A DNA stretch of 9,610 nt from Paracoccaceae bacterium (GTDB taxonomy: Bacteria > Pseudomonadota > Alphaproteobacteria > Rhodobacterales > Rhodobacteraceae), in the NCBI GenBank assembly GCA_003500165.1, contig DNSZ01000050.1:1-9610 (forward strand), given 5' to 3'. The notes below the pieces were generated by a model that did no database searches, was not told where the DNA came from, and was given only the letters and a program-made list of their open reading frames with translations. Position 1 is the stretch's first letter. Each line of letters begins with the position of its first letter. Both the position numbers and the translations under genes were made by a program. This document shows positions 9,258-9,610 of the stretch, in pieces.

Positions 9258-9551
9258 ATGTACGCCATTACCTTCGACATGGATACGGCCCGCATGGAAC
9301 AACTCTACCAGGGATCAAGCTGGCGCAATGGCCATACGGAAATCGGCAATATCTTGCGTGCACACGGCTTTGACTGGCGACAGGGGAGCGTCCATTTTGG
9401 CGACGAAACGGTCAATGCCGTAACATGCGTTCTGGCGATACAGGATGTTGCCAGTAAACTGAACTGGTTCGGCCCGGCTGTGCGGGATGTTCGGATGCTT
9501 CGAATCGAGGAATTCAACGACCTGGCGCCGGCGGTCGGCCAGGCCCGATAG
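9258..9551 (+). CDS. vapD: VapD-family protein (Cas2-like endoribonuclease toxin family)
   Basis: This 97-aa protein matches VapD in length and motifs: MYAITFDMD (1-9) with D7 and D9 on the first strand, GFDWRQGSVHFG (37-48), NAVTCVLAIQD (53-63), and AVRDVRMLRIEE (74-85). Known VapD proteins have a ferredoxin-like fold resembling Cas2; the H. pylori protein cleaves RNA, and in Haemophilus VapD is the toxin partner of VapX. Toxicity here is inference. The ATG at 9258 is chosen because AGGAGG (9246-9251) is 6 nt upstream and the family starts with MYA; a GTG at 9213 in the same frame would add a 15-residue unrelated tail. Only 45 nt separate it from sdhA, so no upstream antitoxin gene fits. GC is about 57% over 9301-9540, and codons such as GTA, ACA, ATA, AGT and AAA appear that are unlike its neighbours, suggesting acquisition. 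Its stop overlaps the sdhB ribosome binding site. Confidence 0.92.
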   Translation: MYAITFDMDTARMEQLYQGSSWRNGHTEIGNILRAHGFDWRQGSVHFGDETVNAVTCVLAIQDVASKLNWFGPAVRDVRMLRIEEFNDLAPAVGQAR

Positions 9552-9561
9552 GAGAACTGCG

Positions 9562-9610
9562 ATGGTCCAACTGACGCTCCCCAAGAACTCGCGCATCAAG
9601 AAGGGCAAGG
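9562..9610 (+). CDS. sdhB: Succinate dehydrogenase iron-sulfur subunit SdhB, 5' end only
   Basis: Only the first 16 codons lie in the window: MVQLTLPKNSRIKKGK. This is the typical N-terminus of alphaproteobacterial SdhB, the subunit carrying the three iron-sulfur clusters between SdhA and the membrane quinone site. AGGAG (9550-9554) sits 7 nt before the ATG and shares bases with the vapD TAG stop, so ribosomes finishing vapD could reinitiate here. The call rests on the short N-terminus and on position after sdhCDA. Confidence 0.88.
   Translation, partial: MVQLTLPKNSRIKKGK

Noticed and set aside
7347..9302. Minus-strand open frame of 651 codons opposite sdhA
   Set aside because: It is a shadow produced by the high GC third positions of sdhA; it has no recognisable domain and sdhA is certain.

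Overview
The window looks like a piece of chromosome from a GC-rich (roughly two-thirds G+C) alphaproteobacterium, most likely Rhodobacterales/Rhodobacteraceae. The reasons are the SdhC/SdhD/SdhA sequences, an NnrU-family gene beside sdhC, an LDH-like malate dehydrogenase nearby, and several small exported proteins of a type common in that group. This is inference from family resemblance; no database search was possible.

Layout. Positions 1-148 hold no gene I can support. A minus-strand MFS transporter (149-1411) is followed, across a divergent spacer, by a plus-strand gene for a small exported protein (1637-2131), which has its own promoter-like element and a clear intrinsic terminator. A minus-strand block then runs from 5771 down to 2348 in the order: 109-aa exported protein, malate dehydrogenase (mdh), a large exported protein with a Ca-loop-like motif, and a GT25-type glycosyltransferase. 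From 5969 everything reads on the plus strand: nnrU-like membrane protein, sdhC, sdhD, sdhA, a vapD-like gene, and the first codons of sdhB, cut off by the window end.

How they fit. SdhC and SdhD are the heme-b/quinone membrane anchors and SdhA the covalent-FAD subunit of succinate dehydrogenase (complex II). Mdh carries out the malate-to-oxaloacetate step of the TCA cycle, so the two core blocks run divergently from 5772-5968. The surrounding exported proteins, glycosyltransferase and MFS protein have no evident metabolic link to them.

The most unusual point is a complete VapD-family (toxin/endoribonuclease family) gene between sdhA and sdhB, with lower GC, different codon use, good ribosome binding sites on both sides and no room for an antitoxin gene. 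The second is that the exported protein downstream of mdh has an obvious signal peptide whose only available start is a CTG overlapping the mdh stop codon. No tRNA, rRNA, CRISPR array or insertion sequence was seen.
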